A model generated the notes under the pieces. The model saw only the letters and a program-made list of their open reading frames with translations. It was not told the DNA's origin and searched no databases. From contig JAZSFA010000160.1 in NCBI GenBank assembly GCA_045531965.1, forward strand, positions 1 to 64,000: a stretch of DNA of 64,000 nucleotides, read 5' to 3'. How positions within the stretch are numbered: position 1 is the first letter of the stretch; every line of letters starts with the position of its first letter. This document shows positions 1 through 8,340 of this stretch, piece by piece. Source of the DNA: CAMEON01 sp045531965. GTDB taxonomy: Bacteria; Bacillota; Clostridia; Oscillospirales; CAG-272. The translations under genes and the position numbers were made by a program.

Positions 1-522
1 AAGCGGTTTCAAAAACTCCAAGCGGTCGGTGGCATAGCTGGCGTTTGAGTTCAACTGTCTCTGCCAAGCTCCCTCGGTGGGTGACCAATGGAATCCGCGC
101 ATCTTGAGCGCGCTTCTCTTTTCCTCATCGGGTTTCTCATCGAAGAATATCTGCAAACGGCAGTTCTCCTTGTTGGGTACAACTTCACCACCCTCAAATT
201 CCCAACCAACGTATTCGGTCTCTTTTGCAACAGAGAGTTCTTCAATACGTTTCTTGAGTCTGCGGATCTCTGCGCTGTTGTTGGTCAACGCATAAGGAGG
301 ATAAGGCTGTGTGTGCATGGGGTATCTGCGGCGCATACTCTCATCGAGCGCATCCGCTTGTTTTTCCGTAAGGCAAGGACAGCCGATAACCTTGCCGTTC
401 TTACGGTAATAGGAATTGACTTCCTTCATCGTATCCTGCAAACGCTCACATTCGGCAAGCTTCTCATAGAGCTTTTCAATGGCGTTGGGATCTTCTCTGC
501 TGATTGGATTTTTATAACTCAT
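1..522 (-). CDS. ICE-associated hypothetical protein, cut by window start
   Basis: The frame is open from an ATG at 522 down to base 1 (174 codons seen, no stop), so the C-terminus lies outside the window. The start follows a GAAAGGAAACAGTAAT leader. The N-terminal part is charged and coiled-coil-like. The last third contains a tryptophan-rich stretch around residues 150-160 (GFHWSPTEGAWQRQL) that I recognise from proteins recurring in Firmicutes conjugative elements and phages, often beside helicase/methylase polyproteins. No catalytic motif is visible. It lies 20 bp downstream of the VirB6-like gene in the same leftward operon. Function unknown; an accessory role in transfer is only inferred from position. 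Confidence 0.6.
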   Translation of the reverse strand, partial: MSYKNPISREDPNAIEKLYEKLAECERLQDTMKEVNSYYRKNGKVIGCPCLTEKQADALDESMRRRYPMHTQPYPPYALTNNSAEIRRLKKRIEELSVAKETEYVGWEFEGGEVVPNKENCRLQIFFDEKPDEEKRSALKMRGFHWSPTEGAWQRQLNSNASYATDRLEFLKPL

Positions 523-542
523 ATTACTGTTTCCTTTCGTGG

Positions 543-1379
543 TTATAAGCCCATCATGTCTTTGACAACTCTATCCGAGAGTTTGATCGTTCCTACAAGA
601 ACAAGCATATTGAATAAGAGTTCGCCAACATAAGTCCATACCTGCGTAATTGCCGAAGCTCCCGCCGCAACAGACGGAGGTGACGCGGCAAACAACGAGT
701 AGATAATACATCCAAGGACGATGACCGCACCTTCAAGGCATACCGCCGCGAAGGACTTAATAAAGGCTTTACCAATATGCGAGGTTTCTTCTCCCGCAAA
801 TGCGGAGAGTGGAACCGGGGCGATGGCGGCATAGATATACAGCTTGAAAAATCTGCCGTACAAGGTCAGTATCATAACAAAAGACAGAACCCACACAAGC
901 AAGCTACCGATGAGCGTTACCGCCCATAGAGGTATCGACTCCCAAAAGCCGCAATCCTCTATCGTTTGTATCATACTTTGCGGTAAATATGTCGCTCCGT
1001 TTCCGTTAAGACCCGAAGCAATCATAATCTTCGATATAATACCTTGCACGATGGTGAACATCGCCATCATTAGGTCAAGTCCCCAAGTGACCGCCGCCTT
1101 TGCAAGTACAAAGCGTATAAAGAGCTTTAGAGCCTGCTCAGGTCTCTTGATCTCTTGGAAAGAATTGAACTGACGCATAATGCCCATAAGGAAGAACAAC
1201 ACCAAGAGTGCATATCCTACCGCCTTGAGCGCGTCGTTGATGTTCACCATTACGTTCCAAATGCCACCGCCCTTAAATTCGGTTGGCGACTCCGAGAGGA
1301 GCCGCCATATTTCGGAGAGTTTACTGTTCCATGTCTCAAGGGCATTTTCAAGGTTTTCTACTACCCAATTGTTTGACAT
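543..1379 (-). CDS. VirB6/TrbL-like conjugation membrane protein
   Basis: This 278-residue polytopic inner-membrane protein has hydrophobic segments at roughly residues 50-68, 88-115, 150-178, 182-198, 212-240 and 250-268, the layout of VirB6/TrbL channel components of type IV secretion systems. Its position immediately after a VirB2-like pilin and a VirD4 coupling protein, in the same orientation, supports the call. It probably forms part of the membrane pore for DNA transfer. The start at 1379 is preceded by an AAGGAGAG ribosome binding site. Sequence similarity in this family is low, so the assignment relies on topology and neighbourhood. Confidence 0.7.
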   Translation of the reverse strand: MSNNWVVENLENALETWNSKLSEIWRLLSESPTEFKGGGIWNVMVNINDALKAVGYALLVLFFLMGIMRQFNSFQEIKRPEQALKLFIRFVLAKAAVTWGLDLMMAMFTIVQGIISKIMIASGLNGNGATYLPQSMIQTIEDCGFWESIPLWAVTLIGSLLVWVLSFVMILTLYGRFFKLYIYAAIAPVPLSAFAGEETSHIGKAFIKSFAAVCLEGAVIVLGCIIYSLFAASPPSVAAGASAITQVWTYVGELLFNMLVLVGTIKLSDRVVKDMMGL

Positions 1380-1407
1380 AGCTTCTCTCCTTCCTCAAAA
1401 GAAATCC

Positions 1408-1746
1408 TTAACCCGTGATAAGGGTCAGAATCTCTTTTGCGAAGGTAATGACTACGCCACCCGCAAGGGTCAAGAAGCCGTTGGCTCTCTGCGAGGGGTC
1501 GTGGCTCTTGAGAGACAGACCGATCTGCACAACAGCAAAGCCGAGCATAATCATACCAACGGCTCTTACAAGTCCGAACATAAAGTCGGAGAGGTTATTG
1601 ACTACCGTTACGGGGTCGGTCTCTGCGGCAAAAGCACTCACCGCCATCATAGAGATCATAAGGCAGACCATAACAATGCAAGTCCAAACCTTGACGATCT
1701 TTCTTGCACCCGAAGGCATCAGTTCTCTGTTCTTCTTGTTTTTCAT
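1408..1746 (-). CDS. VirB2/TrbC-like pilin subunit
   Basis: This small protein of about 112 residues has a signal-like hydrophobic N-terminus ending near an AFA motif (about residue 40 from the chosen start) and two further hydrophobic helices joined by a short polar loop with the family-like KSHDPSQRANG turn. That is the architecture of VirB2/TrbC pilins; related short proteins of Firmicutes ICEs are called Maff2-like. I chose the start at 1746 rather than 1788 because this ATG overlaps the TGA of the coupling protein gene (ATGA) and has an AAGGAG site 8 bases upstream, indicating translational coupling. Confidence 0.7.
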   Translation of the reverse strand: MKNKKNRELMPSGARKIVKVWTCIVMVCLMISMMAVSAFAAETDPVTVVNNLSDFMFGLVRAVGMIMLGFAVVQIGLSLKSHDPSQRANGFLTLAGGVVITFAKEILTLITG

Positions 1747-3623
1747 TCTGATTTCTCCTTTTTGTTTTTGTTTTCTAAATAATCGCACATAGCTTCTGTT
1801 TCCTCCTCATCATACGCGACAAGGTTAGCAAGGTACTCGTCGGCTTTCGGAAAGTCCTCCATCTTCTTATCCTTGAAATCCTCAAGTTTCACGATCTCAA
1901 TGGTTGTAACGTCCACAAGCTCGGGAATATCGTGGGTGTAGGCATCTGCACCGCCATCAACACCGAGCCTTATATTGGGATGTGTCATAAGATCGTACTT
2001 GTAATCAAGTACCGGGCGCTCACCACGGATAAAGACGATAGCATACTGATTGTCAAGCATACGAACCTCATCGGCTGTGAGAAGCTCACGGCCCGCGACT
2101 TGAGAATTGGTGGAAAAGTTTCCTCTCAAGCCGTCGCTTCGTCCGTAGGAGTTGGTGTCAATGGTTTCCTTGCCGAGCAATTCACTCACATACTTGTGTG
2201 TGCTCTGCTCATTACCACCGAGATATACGAACTCGTCGCAGTTACCCACAATACTCTCCCATTGCTTTTCAAACAGAGCCTTAAGCTGTGCAAGGTTCTG
2301 TAAAATAATGCTGACCGACACACCGCGCGAACGCATAACCGACAGTATCTTATCGAAATCGTCGGGGAGTGATACGTTCGCAAACTCGTCCATCAGAAAA
2401 TGAACGTGTACCGGGAGTGCTCCTCCGTGCTTATGGTCAGCCACAAAAAAGAGCTGTTGGAATAACTGTGTATAAAGGATAGAGACAAGGAAGTTAAAGC
2501 TCGTATCGTTATCGGGAATGATAGCAAAGAGTGCTACCTTCTTCTCTCCCAAGCTCTGCAAATCAAGCTCATCAGTAGAGGTTAGCGTTGCAAGGCTCTC
2601 AAGGTTAAACTTTTCAAGCCTTGCCGCAAGAGTGATCTGAATCGACTTAAGAGTTTTCGCAGAACCCGATCTGTACGCCTTGTAATACTTCAATGCGATA
2701 TGAGCAGGATTATCTGTTTCAAGCATCGCAAACAGATCGTCAAGTGCGCTACCTGCGGCTTCATTCTCCTCGTCGATGTCACCCGCGCGCAGAAGTTCCA
2801 TAACCATTGGGAAGTTCTGCTCCTCGGGCGGTGCTTCATATCTCAAGTAGAAGATAAGCGCAAGCAATAGCATTGAAGCCGCCGTATCCCAAAAGGGGTC
2901 GTTACTCTGACTTCCCTTTGGTGTGGTGGACTTGAACAGATTGGTTACAAGTCTCTGCACGTCGTTGTCGCTCTCAATATACTTAAAAGGATTGTATCTG
3001 TCTGAGCGTTCCATATTGATAAGGTCAAGCACACGGACTTCGTATCCTTTTTCTTTGAGCAGACCGCCCGTATCTCTCAAGATCTCACCTTTCGGGTCAA
3101 GCACAACAAACGAGGTATTTGCTTGCATAATGTTCGGCTTGGCATAGAAGCGTGTTTTACCCGCACCACTACCACCAACTACCAAGGTGTTGAAATTACG
3201 ACGGTGAAGCTTTGCATTATATCCGATGCTTACGTTTTGCGTTAAGACCTTGTTGTTTTCCTCGGGCGCTTGGTAATACTTCTTGTTGATCTCCTTTGCT
3301 TCTCCCCACTTTGCCGAGCCGTGTTCTTCACGTCTGCGGTAGTTGGGTTTGGTGTAGTGATAAACAATAAGGATCAAACCGTATATTGCGGTAAACACCA
3401 CAATGCAAGGCAAGGTCATATCACACCAAGTAAAGCGAAAGGGATGCAAAAACGCATCCCCCATCTTTGGAATCATTACCGGAAGTCCGCCGCCGAGTGT
3501 CGGTGCGATCAGAACTGCAAGCCAGACGGGTACAAGCAATCCTACCAAACCGACAATAATCCATAGCTTTTTATTATCGTTCTTCACGGTCTCTCTTTTT
3601 GCTCTTTTTAGTAGGTGCGTCAA
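1743..3623 (-). CDS. virD4: VirD4/TraG-type type IV coupling protein
   Basis: This is a 626-residue coupling ATPase that would bring the relaxase-DNA complex to the transfer channel. Two N-terminal membrane helices (about residues 20-42 and 68-90) precede the cytoplasmic NTPase domain. Walker A is GGSGAGKT at residues 150-157. A Walker B-like FLMDEFAN lies near residue 410, followed by the TraG/VirD4-typical RSRGVSVSIILQN and GGNEQSTHKY segments. Length and order match the VirD4/TcpA-unrelated TraG family. The annotated ATG at 3623 overlaps the upstream small gene by 50 bases; a GTG at 3587 after AAAGAGAGACC is an alternative start that shortens the overlap. Confidence 0.9.
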   Translation of the reverse strand: MTHLLKRAKRETVKNDNKKLWIIVGLVGLLVPVWLAVLIAPTLGGGLPVMIPKMGDAFLHPFRFTWCDMTLPCIVVFTAIYGLILIVYHYTKPNYRRREEHGSAKWGEAKEINKKYYQAPEENNKVLTQNVSIGYNAKLHRRNFNTLVVGGSGAGKTRFYAKPNIMQANTSFVVLDPKGEILRDTGGLLKEKGYEVRVLDLINMERSDRYNPFKYIESDNDVQRLVTNLFKSTTPKGSQSNDPFWDTAASMLLLALIFYLRYEAPPEEQNFPMVMELLRAGDIDEENEAAGSALDDLFAMLETDNPAHIALKYYKAYRSGSAKTLKSIQITLAARLEKFNLESLATLTSTDELDLQSLGEKKVALFAIIPDNDTSFNFLVSILYTQLFQQLFFVADHKHGGALPVHVHFLMDEFANVSLPDDFDKILSVMRSRGVSVSIILQNLAQLKALFEKQWESIVGNCDEFVYLGGNEQSTHKYVSELLGKETIDTNSYGRSDGLRGNFSTNSQVAGRELLTADEVRMLDNQYAIVFIRGERPVLDYKYDLMTHPNIRLGVDGGADAYTHDIPELVDVTTIEIVKLEDFKDKKMEDFPKADEYLANLVAYDEEETEAMCDYLENKNKKEKSE

Positions 3624-3759
3624 TGACCTTTAAGAGCACTTCATTGACGTCTTCGGTAGGCTTATTCGCCGCGATAAAATCGTTCCGTCTGTCAGCAAGA
3701 GCCTCCATCATCACACGATGCTGAAAATCATCGACCTCGATCACTCTGCGCTCATTCAT
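3574..3759 (-). CDS. Small conserved ICE protein upstream of the coupling protein
   Basis: A 61-residue charged, soluble protein (starts MNERRVIEV, ends in a Lys/Arg-rich tail) lies between the ArdC-like gene and virD4 and overlaps both. The ATG-TGA overlap with the upstream gene (3756-3759) argues that it is translated. I see no domain. Small proteins at this place, next to the coupling protein, are common in Firmicutes ICEs; a role in recruiting or regulating VirD4 is only a guess. Confidence 0.55.
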   Translation of the reverse strand: MNERRVIEVDDFQHRVMMEALADRRNDFIAANKPTEDVNEVLLKVIDAPTKKSKKRDREER

Positions 3760-4727
3760 CCGCGTTCCTCCCTATTCTTTCTCCCTTTGTTCTGTGACTG
3801 CGCCTGCGGCTGACTCTGCTCCTTCTCCTGCGTCTTTTCAAGCACTTCTGCCATACGGGTAGTGATGGTCTTGACGTTATCGTGAACTGCGCCGAGTTCC
3901 TTCTTCACGTCCTCTGCTTCAAGAGAAGCATACTTGGGAGGGATAACATGAATATCTACCGTGTGAATATCCACACCGTACTTCTGCGCGATGATATTGG
4001 CAGAGCATCTTGCCTTGAACTCGTTATCGTTCACGCGGTAGTTTGCATCGCCCTTTGCCATTTCCGCGTGGGCAAGCGCCTTTGCGATAGCGGGAAAGAC
4101 CTCTGCGAACTCCAAGCCGGGCTTGAAATAGATCGTCTTGTTCTGCGGGTCATAGACCGCAAAGTTATCTCCGAGATTCTGTTCTGCCTTACGGATGGGA
4201 ACGGGAGAGTCATGAACAAGAGCTTCGACGAGCTTCTTTTGTTCATAGGTCTTTTCCTCGGGATGTGCCTCGGGCGGTACGTTGACGTCCTCAATGTTAA
4301 AGACGTTCTTCGCGTTATAGCCTCTGTGCGGCTTACCGTCTGTTCCCGTATAGTTGGAAGGCTCCAAGATCATAATGCTCTCGGCACCCTTCTTGACGTA
4401 ACAGCCTGCTTTCTTCCAACCATCAAAGTCCTTCAGCTTGGTTGCGCCGGGATTCTGTACAAAGATAAGAAGATTGTTATTCAGCGAATATCTCTCAAAG
4501 CTGCTCTGTACCATAAGGTACTCGTAGAGCTTTTCGGGACTCGACATAACCGCAAGGCAAGCGTCGTCGATCATCGCGTAACACTTCGCCTTCTTCTCTG
4601 CCATGATCTGTCCATAGGTTTTCTTGTCGCCGCCGCCCTCAAGGGCATCGTCGAACTGTGCTTCGGGGACGGTCTGTTCCGCTTTCTTATCGGCAGTACC
4701 GTTCAATACATTATCAAATTCACCCAT
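3756..4727 (-). CDS. ArdC-like (DUF1738-type) protein with degenerate peptidase motif
   Basis: This 323-residue protein carries an ArdC-type N-terminal region (about residues 35-140), recognised from the YSLNNNLLIFVQNPGATKLKDF-like segment and the VKKGAESIMILEP strand that mark the ssDNA-binding domain of ArdC antirestriction proteins. The following part aligns in layout with the ArdC metallopeptidase domain, but where HExxH is expected I read ALAHAEMAKG, so the zinc-binding glutamate-histidine pair is missing. The C-terminal 40 residues are Gln/Lys-rich and disordered. It probably coats or protects incoming single-stranded DNA rather than cutting protein. It overlaps the small gene downstream. 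Confidence 0.7.
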   Translation of the reverse strand: MGEFDNVLNGTADKKAEQTVPEAQFDDALEGGGDKKTYGQIMAEKKAKCYAMIDDACLAVMSSPEKLYEYLMVQSSFERYSLNNNLLIFVQNPGATKLKDFDGWKKAGCYVKKGAESIMILEPSNYTGTDGKPHRGYNAKNVFNIEDVNVPPEAHPEEKTYEQKKLVEALVHDSPVPIRKAEQNLGDNFAVYDPQNKTIYFKPGLEFAEVFPAIAKALAHAEMAKGDANYRVNDNEFKARCSANIIAQKYGVDIHTVDIHVIPPKYASLEAEDVKKELGAVHDNVKTITTRMAEVLEKTQEKEQSQPQAQSQNKGRKNREERG

Positions 4728-4738
4728 TCTGTTTTACC

Positions 4739-5545
4739 TTACCTTTCTTTTGGTTTACTTGACTTGCTCCCCTTGTCCTTTGCGACCTCGGGGGTCTTGG
4801 GTCTGTCTTTGGCTCTTTCGCTTCTTTCGCGCTTGATCTCCTCAAGCTTTTTTCTCACGGAGGGTTTACGGTCGGACTTGCCCTCTCCCGGAAGATCAGA
4901 TTTTCCTTCGGTCTTCACAATCTCGGAGGAGTGCTCGGACGGATTTTTTATTGGTTCCGTTACCTCCGTTTTCCCCGTTGTATCCGTCCGAGCTACCGTA
5001 GGGTTTTTCATCGTGTTCTCCTCCTTTTGGATCGGTGTTTCAAGAATCTCATCGGCAAGCTTCTCGTCTGCACTCTTTTCGGGTTTGTCGTTCTCGGGAA
5101 CGTCGTCCTTTCCCTCTTTTTTTTCGACCTCCTCCTTTTCGCGGATGATCTCGGCTCTGAGGTCTGCCGTATCCACTCTTGCAAGATTAAAACGCTCGGT
5201 AATACGTGCGATCTTGCTTTCGTCCTCGGCTCTAACCATAACGTCGAATACACCGCCCGTCTTGTCCTTTTCTTTCAGCACGGCGTAGAGGATGCCGTAC
5301 TGCTTTGCGACCTCTTTGAACTTCGGCAGATCGCTATCCTTAAAGGTATAGACCTTCAAGGGTTTACCGCTTCGGAGCATACTTTCAAGTCTCGCGTGTC
5401 CTTTGGTTTTCTTTTGCTGACGAGCAATCGAATACAAAAGAACAGCGGCATTCTTCGCACCGCTGCCCGAGAGCTTGATAAGCACCTCCGCACCGTTCAG
5501 CATCATCCGCATGACCTGATCGGCAGCTTCTCCGGATGTGTTCAT
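4739..5545 (-). CDS. PcfB-family (DUF3801) relaxosome accessory protein
   Basis: This 268-residue protein has an N-terminal PcfB/DUF3801-type domain (about residues 1-125, containing GAKNAAVLLYSIARQQKKTKG and a YTFKDSDLPKF segment), followed by a long, highly charged Lys/Glu-rich disordered tail. PcfB of the enterococcal pCF10 system works with the relaxase and the coupling protein. Here the gene lies directly between relaxase and virD4, in the same operon, and its start (5545) overlaps the relaxase stop by four bases (ATGA), as expected for coupled synthesis of relaxosome parts. Confidence 0.8.
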   Translation of the reverse strand: MNTSGEAADQVMRMMLNGAEVLIKLSGSGAKNAAVLLYSIARQQKKTKGHARLESMLRSGKPLKVYTFKDSDLPKFKEVAKQYGILYAVLKEKDKTGGVFDVMVRAEDESKIARITERFNLARVDTADLRAEIIREKEEVEKKEGKDDVPENDKPEKSADEKLADEILETPIQKEENTMKNPTVARTDTTGKTEVTEPIKNPSEHSSEIVKTEGKSDLPGEGKSDRKPSVRKKLEEIKRERSERAKDRPKTPEVAKDKGSKSSKPKER

Positions 5546-6885
5546 CTCTTGTCCTCTCTTTCTCTTGATTTTGTTTCTTTGGTTTTTGCATCTTTGGCTT
5601 CTTTCTTCTGAAGCTCCTTGTCGGGAATGTCGATGGTATTCACTACCCTCTCGATAACATCGCTTCGCGCTGCAATATCTTCACATAGTCTCATCTGCTT
5701 ACGGAGTTCCGCCATCTGCAAAGAAAGCTCGGAGATCTCGTCCTTGATGGGTTGCATCTGTTCGGTATCGTGCATACGGCGGAGTTTGTTGCGTAGCTTG
5801 GCTCTCTTATAAGCAAGTTCCTTGAACTTTTCAGATATGCCCTCGGTAAACAAAGAAAGCTCCTCGGCAGTATTGATGTTATACTTACCAAGCAGCTTTG
5901 CTTCTTCGTTATACATTCGCGCACGTCTCACGTCGTCCTTGATGACCGCGTATGCTTCACGGTTATTCGGTTTCTGTTTTGGAAGTTCTCCAAGCAGATA
6001 GCAGTAATGGATATACAACGCAAGTAGTCCTTTCGGTTTCTCTTTAGGCTTGTAGGGAGCATAAGGAATGATGCGTTGATTTCTCGCATTATCCAAGATC
6101 CTCGCCTGCACGTCCTCTAAGGTGTAACCCTCTCCGAGCTTATCCATTCGGAAGAACTTGGTGCTGTGGTCGGGACGGATGCGGAGATACTTCCCTCTCC
6201 ATTCAAGGGTATATCCGAGAGCTTGAAACAAGTTATAGAACTCTTGCATACGCAGACAATGCTTGATAGCAATATCCATATCTCTGCGGATGATACCGCG
6301 CACCGTTTGTCTGCCCTCTTGCTCCGCCTTGATCTCCCCGATATGCCGCGTCTTTCCTCTCTGCGGGTTCTTGATTACGGATAGTCCGTACTCCTTGCAA
6401 AGACGGTCAGATGCTTCGCGCATCATTCGGTAGGTCTCGTTACAATCGTGGTAGCGTTTCAAGTTGAAGCCCGTCGCCCCAAGTGCGAAGTGATTGTGGA
6501 TATGCCCTTGATCCAAATGAGTGGCAACGATAACGGGAAAGTTGTCTCCCCATAATTCGTTAGCGAGCTTTACCCCGATCTCATGCGCTGTCTCTGCATC
6601 GACCTCTCCCGGTGCGAAGCTCTGATACCCGTGGTACGCGACCGTATCCGATTTACTCTGCGTTTGCTTATTGAGGGATGCCATAATCTCGGATGCGTCG
6701 TCTGTTGTGCAGTTCACCGCCGTAACATATTTACGCTCCTCTGTTTTAAGGTCGTCAACACCATAAGAGATAAGAGCCTTCAACGTCTCATCATCGAACT
6801 TCTCTATCGTCTTTTCCACATCAGAAACGTAAGCGATCAACTGCCCCAAGTGGCTTTTAACATCCCATATCTTTGTGGTTGCCAA
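5542..6885 (-). CDS. MOBP-type relaxase/mobilization nuclease
   Basis: A 447-residue relaxase that would nick oriT and lead the transferred strand. The three-histidine metal motif is clear: THLDQGHIHNHF, with His123, His128, His130 and His132. Upstream, YHGYQSFAPGEVDAETAH is the typical lead-in of MobA/VirD2-like relaxases of Firmicutes. The catalytic tyrosine should be in the first motif near the N-terminus; Tyr19 or Tyr41 are candidates, which I cannot decide. The C-terminal third is a Lys/Glu-rich coiled coil. It overlaps the MobC gene by 29 bases and PcfB by four, forming a compact relaxosome cluster next to the candidate oriT. Confidence 0.9.
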   Translation of the reverse strand: MATTKIWDVKSHLGQLIAYVSDVEKTIEKFDDETLKALISYGVDDLKTEERKYVTAVNCTTDDASEIMASLNKQTQSKSDTVAYHGYQSFAPGEVDAETAHEIGVKLANELWGDNFPVIVATHLDQGHIHNHFALGATGFNLKRYHDCNETYRMMREASDRLCKEYGLSVIKNPQRGKTRHIGEIKAEQEGRQTVRGIIRRDMDIAIKHCLRMQEFYNLFQALGYTLEWRGKYLRIRPDHSTKFFRMDKLGEGYTLEDVQARILDNARNQRIIPYAPYKPKEKPKGLLALYIHYCYLLGELPKQKPNNREAYAVIKDDVRRARMYNEEAKLLGKYNINTAEELSLFTEGISEKFKELAYKRAKLRNKLRRMHDTEQMQPIKDEISELSLQMAELRKQMRLCEDIAARSDVIERVVNTIDIPDKELQKKEAKDAKTKETKSREREDKR

Positions 6886-7210
6886 ACTTCACACCACCTC
6901 TTGCCATCGGCTTAGTAAGCTCCGCAACAACGCGCCACAAGCGTTCACTCTCTGCTCTGTATTCTCTTTCATCGACAAAGCCGAGAGTATGCGCCTTACT
7001 TGCAAGCTGATTGAGATTGATACCGATCTTTCGGAGTTCACGAAGAACCTCTTGATACTCGATGGGAGGAAATGCGACGGGTTGGCTATCACTTAACAGT
7101 TCCCGAATATAGGCACTCATTGTACGATTGGATGCGGCAGACCACTCTTTTAACTTATTGTACTCTGACTCATCCAAATATACTTGTATAGGATTCTGTC
7201 TTTTTCTCAT
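6857..7210 (-). CDS. mobC: MobC-like relaxosome DNA-binding protein
   Basis: This 117-residue protein has an N-terminal ribbon-helix-helix-like segment (IQVYLDESEYNKLKEWSA, residues about 8-25) and the bacterial mobilization domain signature LRKIGINLNQLA (about residues 60-72), the hallmark of MobC. Such proteins bind oriT and open it for the relaxase. It is the first gene downstream of the candidate oriT and reads into the relaxase with a 29-base overlap. No good Shine-Dalgarno precedes the ATG at 7210, which lies at the edge of the oriT inverted repeats, so translation may depend on that structure. Confidence 0.85.
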   Translation of the reverse strand: MRKRQNPIQVYLDESEYNKLKEWSAASNRTMSAYIRELLSDSQPVAFPPIEYQEVLRELRKIGINLNQLASKAHTLGFVDEREYRAESERLWRVVAELTKPMARGGVKFGNHKDMGC

Positions 7211-7320
7211 TGTAAGCTCGACGGGGTTTTAGGGGTGTCCCTCTAACAAGCGCATTTGTCATGACAAAAGCAGTGCTTGCTAAGACTGACGGACAGCTCC
7301 TCCCCGTCGCTATCCTCCTT
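7211..7320. other. Candidate origin of transfer (oriT)
   Basis: This 110-bp gap just upstream of mobC-relaxase is full of nested symmetry. A perfect 8-bp inverted repeat CGACGGGG (7219-7226) / CCCCGTCG (7302-7309) encloses the rest. Inside are AGGG-GTGT-CCCT (7231-7242), CAAGC (7247-7251) / GCTTG (7275-7279), and a perfect 14-bp palindrome TTTGTCATGACAAA (7255-7268). TATCCTCC at 7311-7318 resembles the RP4-type nic core only loosely. Nested repeats beside MobC and a MOBP relaxase are what an oriT looks like; the nick site is not determined. Confidence 0.6.
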
Positions 7321-7800
7321 TCATCGTTCACTTTGCTCACGATTTCTCGTAAGTTCCTTAGTGGTAAACTCTACTCCTTTGAAATGCTCTGCATCAAGGA
7401 TATAGTCCTCGTTGTGATACTTTTCCACGACTTCAGCCTCGGCTTCTTCGCGGGTTTCTGCCTCCACCTTTACAGTCAGAGCGAGAGTTTCGGTTATCGT
7501 TATCGCAAAAGTTTTCAGCGGTTTCTCTTGATAGAGCTGCAAATCGTGGTGACACGGGATATACAGCTTTCCGTTCTCAACACAACGGTAAAGATCACAG
7601 TTTTTATCCGTAGAAGCCTTCATAAAGGTTTGGTGTGAATAAGGAAATTTGCTCGGATAGGCGTAACCTTCCTCGCAAAATCCAAGCTCACGATCTTCGC
7701 AAAGTTTCTTTGAGATTGCATAGAAGCCTGCTTCTGCCCCCTTGAGCTGTCGCTCGGGAATAAAGTGATAACCACCGTGTTCAAATGGTTCTTTGTTCAT
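7321..7800 (-). CDS. DpnD/PcfM-like ICE protein
   Basis: A 159-residue two-part protein. The C-terminal 55 residues (FAITITETLALTVKVEAE, then a DYILDAEHFKGVEF segment) match the DpnD/PcfM C-terminal domain found in plasmid and ICE accessory genes. The N-terminal 100 residues (GYHFIPERQ, YPYSHQTF-like and CDLYRCVENGKLYIPC) are a conserved domain of conjugative elements of unknown role. It lies on the far side of the candidate oriT from mobC but on the same strand, so it is transcribed into oriT. A GGTGACTT site precedes the ATG. Function unknown. Confidence 0.65.
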   Translation of the reverse strand: MNKEPFEHGGYHFIPERQLKGAEAGFYAISKKLCEDRELGFCEEGYAYPSKFPYSHQTFMKASTDKNCDLYRCVENGKLYIPCHHDLQLYQEKPLKTFAITITETLALTVKVEAETREEAEAEVVEKYHNEDYILDAEHFKGVEFTTKELTRNREQSER

Positions 7801-7815
7801 AAGTCACCGTCCGTT

Positions 7816-8340
7816 TCATCGCGGCTGTCTCAACGAATAGATTTCATCTTCAAGCTCCTCCAAAAAATTCTCGGCATCAAGTTCCATATCCGTAGGAATC
7901 TTTTGTCCGAGAGGATAGCGGTAAATCATCCCCGCATCTGTTCTTATATCTTCGATCATACAGTAGTAAGTGAATACCAACGTAAGATCGTCGAGAAGCC
8001 AAAGCTCATACCCTTCGCTTGCACAGTTCACGCCACTGCAACCGGAAATGCACTCGTCATAGAGAAGATAACCGTTCTTGCCGAACAAACTGTTGTGCTT
8101 GATGTTGTAATATGCGCTCTCCATTCCTTTGAGTTCACATCCACATACAGGACGGAACTCCCAATCGAGCAGCGGATCGAAATCATCAAAGCAATCAATG
8201 ATAGTGTCGATTGAGAAAGAGTTCAAGCGATTGGACTCTCTCTGCATCAGCATCTTGCGGAGCTTCTTCTTGAACTTCAAATGGTTCTTGGTGTCCTTGC
8301 TGACTTCATCTCTTTTGATCTGAATTTTCACGTTTCTCAT
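7816..8340 (-). CDS. Hypothetical ICE protein
   Basis: This soluble protein of up to 174 residues has a basic N-terminal third and an acidic C-terminus (ENFLEELEDEIYSL). The middle contains five cysteines in CGCELKG and CISGCSGVNC, which could bind a metal. I recognise no family. The ATG at 8340 abuts the purine-rich AAAGGA with no spacing; a GTG at 8331 would be correctly spaced from it and may be the true start. It overlaps the TOPRIM gene upstream by 35 bases and belongs to the same leftward operon. Confidence 0.5.
   Translation of the reverse strand: MRNVKIQIKRDEVSKDTKNHLKFKKKLRKMLMQRESNRLNSFSIDTIIDCFDDFDPLLDWEFRPVCGCELKGMESAYYNIKHNSLFGKNGYLLYDECISGCSGVNCASEGYELWLLDDLTLVFTYYCMIEDIRTDAGMIYRYPLGQKIPTDMELDAENFLEELEDEIYSLRQPR

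Noticed and set aside
88..633. Long plus-strand open frame at the window start
   Set aside because: It lies opposite the well-supported minus-strand ICE genes, has no ribosome binding site and no recognisable family.
3882..5288. 468-codon plus-strand frame
   Set aside because: It is the shadow of the ArdC-like and PcfB genes; hydrophobic low-complexity content arises from their charged codons.
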